Source: Synechocystis sp. PCC 7509 (lineage in GTDB: Bacteria; Cyanobacteriota; Cyanobacteriia; Cyanobacteriales; Chroococcidiopsidaceae). From it: a DNA stretch of 64,000 bases. Within the stretch, counting starts at the first letter, position 1. Every line of letters begins with the position of its first letter. Made by a program: the position numbers and the translations under genes. The stretch lies in assembly GCF_000332075.2 (NCBI RefSeq), contig NZ_ALVU02000002.1, positions 62,001 to 126,000 of the forward strand, written 5' to 3'. Positions 63,402 to 64,000 of the stretch are shown one piece after another. The notes beneath the pieces were generated by a model. The model had not been told where the DNA came from and did not search any database. It was given only the letters and a program-made list of their open reading frames with translations.

Positions 63402-63761
63402 ATGTTTACTCCCACTGAAGAAGCTGTGTTGTCAAAGCTGCCTCAAGAAGTCCAGCGAACGTTGTCGGAATACCCATTGGTTGCCCAAAACTACTTGATA
63501 GCGCGATCGCTTCCTGTATTAACTGAAAATTACAAGTTGGAACTATTTGAGATTTACTACGATTGTGCTGACCTTCCGGCAATAGCAATCAAAAAGGGTG
63601 TGCTTACTACTAATGAAACCAACTGTGATACTCCACCAACCATCGTTGAGGGTATGGGTGACGATGGCGCAGTATTTATTCAGGTAAGAGAGCGCGTCAT
63701 CCTCAATCGAGTTGGAGGTCACTTTCCCGAAGTCAAATCAGTGCTGGTAGAGGTTGGCTAA
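63402..63761 (+). CDS. Small hypothetical protein
   Basis: This 119-residue protein has an N-terminal helical part with TEEAVLSKLPQEVQRTLSEY and a mixed C-terminal half. It has no signal peptide. It overlaps the next gene (TAATG). The function is unknown; it is probably part of the same operon. Confidence 0.55.
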   Translation: MFTPTEEAVLSKLPQEVQRTLSEYPLVAQNYLIARSLPVLTENYKLELFEIYYDCADLPAIAIKKGVLTTNETNCDTPPTIVEGMGDDGAVFIQVRERVILNRVGGHFPEVKSVLVEVG

Positions 63762-64000
63762 TGTCAAATCAACAACGAATAAACGACCTAGTATCCCTGT
63801 TTGGTGACAAAAACAAAATTATTATATCTTTAGGTCGGGAAAAAATTTACCCAAACTTTGAAGTGTCCGATGCAACTCTAGAACGGTTGGAGAATGCACT
63901 AAGAGCGCCACAATCGGAAAACGGAACAATAAGAGTTTTAGAGTCAACAGGAGTTCTTTTGAAAGCAGAACTTATCTACTGTAGTTCTCAAAATGTTGTT
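63761..64000 (+). CDS. Hypothetical protein, continues past the window
   Basis: The ATG overlaps the preceding stop. The first 80 residues are MSNQQRINDLVSLFGDKNKI and onward, with no recognised motif. The frame is open at the right edge. Confidence 0.5.
   Translation, partial: MSNQQRINDLVSLFGDKNKIIISLGREKIYPNFEVSDATLERLENALRAPQSENGTIRVLESTGVLLKAELIYCSSQNVV

Overview
This window looks like part of a large accessory replicon (plasmid or plasmid-like island) of a cyanobacterium. The supporting signs are the many HIP1 octamers (GCGATCGC), several protein families typical of cyanobacteria (Nif11-leader peptides, two-partner secretion with CHAT and TPR proteins, DUF3102), two separate ParA partition cassettes, many insertion sequences, and a type IV secretion (conjugation-type) operon filling the right quarter. 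No rRNA, tRNA, CRISPR array or replication initiator was recognised. The species cannot be fixed from this sequence.

Layout. 1-2.4 kb: gene debris (an AlkB fragment), one small membrane protein, a frameshifted IS5-family element and an IS6 tail. 2.4-16.6 kb: a class II lanthipeptide locus, almost all on the minus strand. It has a peptidase-containing ABC exporter (LanT), a truncated HlyD-type protein, two LanM synthetases, five mersacidin-type precursors, four Nif11-type precursors, a small VOC-like protein and a PAS/LuxR regulator. The two LanMs differ at the zinc site (Cys-Cys-His against ProcM-like Cys-Cys-Cys), and each sits beside one leader family. Four copies of a 16-bp inverted repeat, CTAC-N8-GTAG, lie upstream of four precursor units and look like a shared operator, possibly for the LuxR protein.

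17-29.1 kb: a mobile-element zone. Urease accessory genes ureD(truncated)-ureE-ureF lie between directly oriented IS6 sequences. Next come a beheaded DUF1778 antitoxin coupled to an XRE-HNH protein, a parA/RHH partition pair with TACGCAA-type repeats, a frameshifted IS6 copy, a GGDEF-EAL protein truncated by IS6, and an ISAs1 element split by an IS4-family element that has a perfect 10-bp target duplication. 29-32.2 kb: small TA-like and hypothetical genes, an HsdM scrap, and a second partition cassette whose repeats run from the promoter into the adaptor gene.

32.3-43.3 kb: a two-partner secretion island: TpsB transporter, GT1 glycosyltransferase (with a dead FAD-monooxygenase remnant beside it), TpsA exoprotein overlapping a CHAT-TPR protease-like gene, and a convergent pair of TPR proteins (FecR-like, and one with a vMAP-type N-terminus). 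43.3-46.3 kb: mostly non-coding DNA with short repeats, an RHH gene and a DUF3102 gene. 46.3-64 kb: one co-directional operon for a T4SS: a sigma-70-like protein fused in frame to a VirB2-like membrane segment, VirB3, VirB4, VirB5-like, VirB6, VirB8, VirB10, a VirB9/TraK-like protein, an M23 peptidase, accessory secreted proteins and VirD4. VirB11 and a relaxase are not visible here.

The most unusual points are the paired LanM/leader system with its shared 16-bp box, the sigma-pilin fusion with an internal ribosome-binding site, and the partition repeats embedded in a coding sequence.
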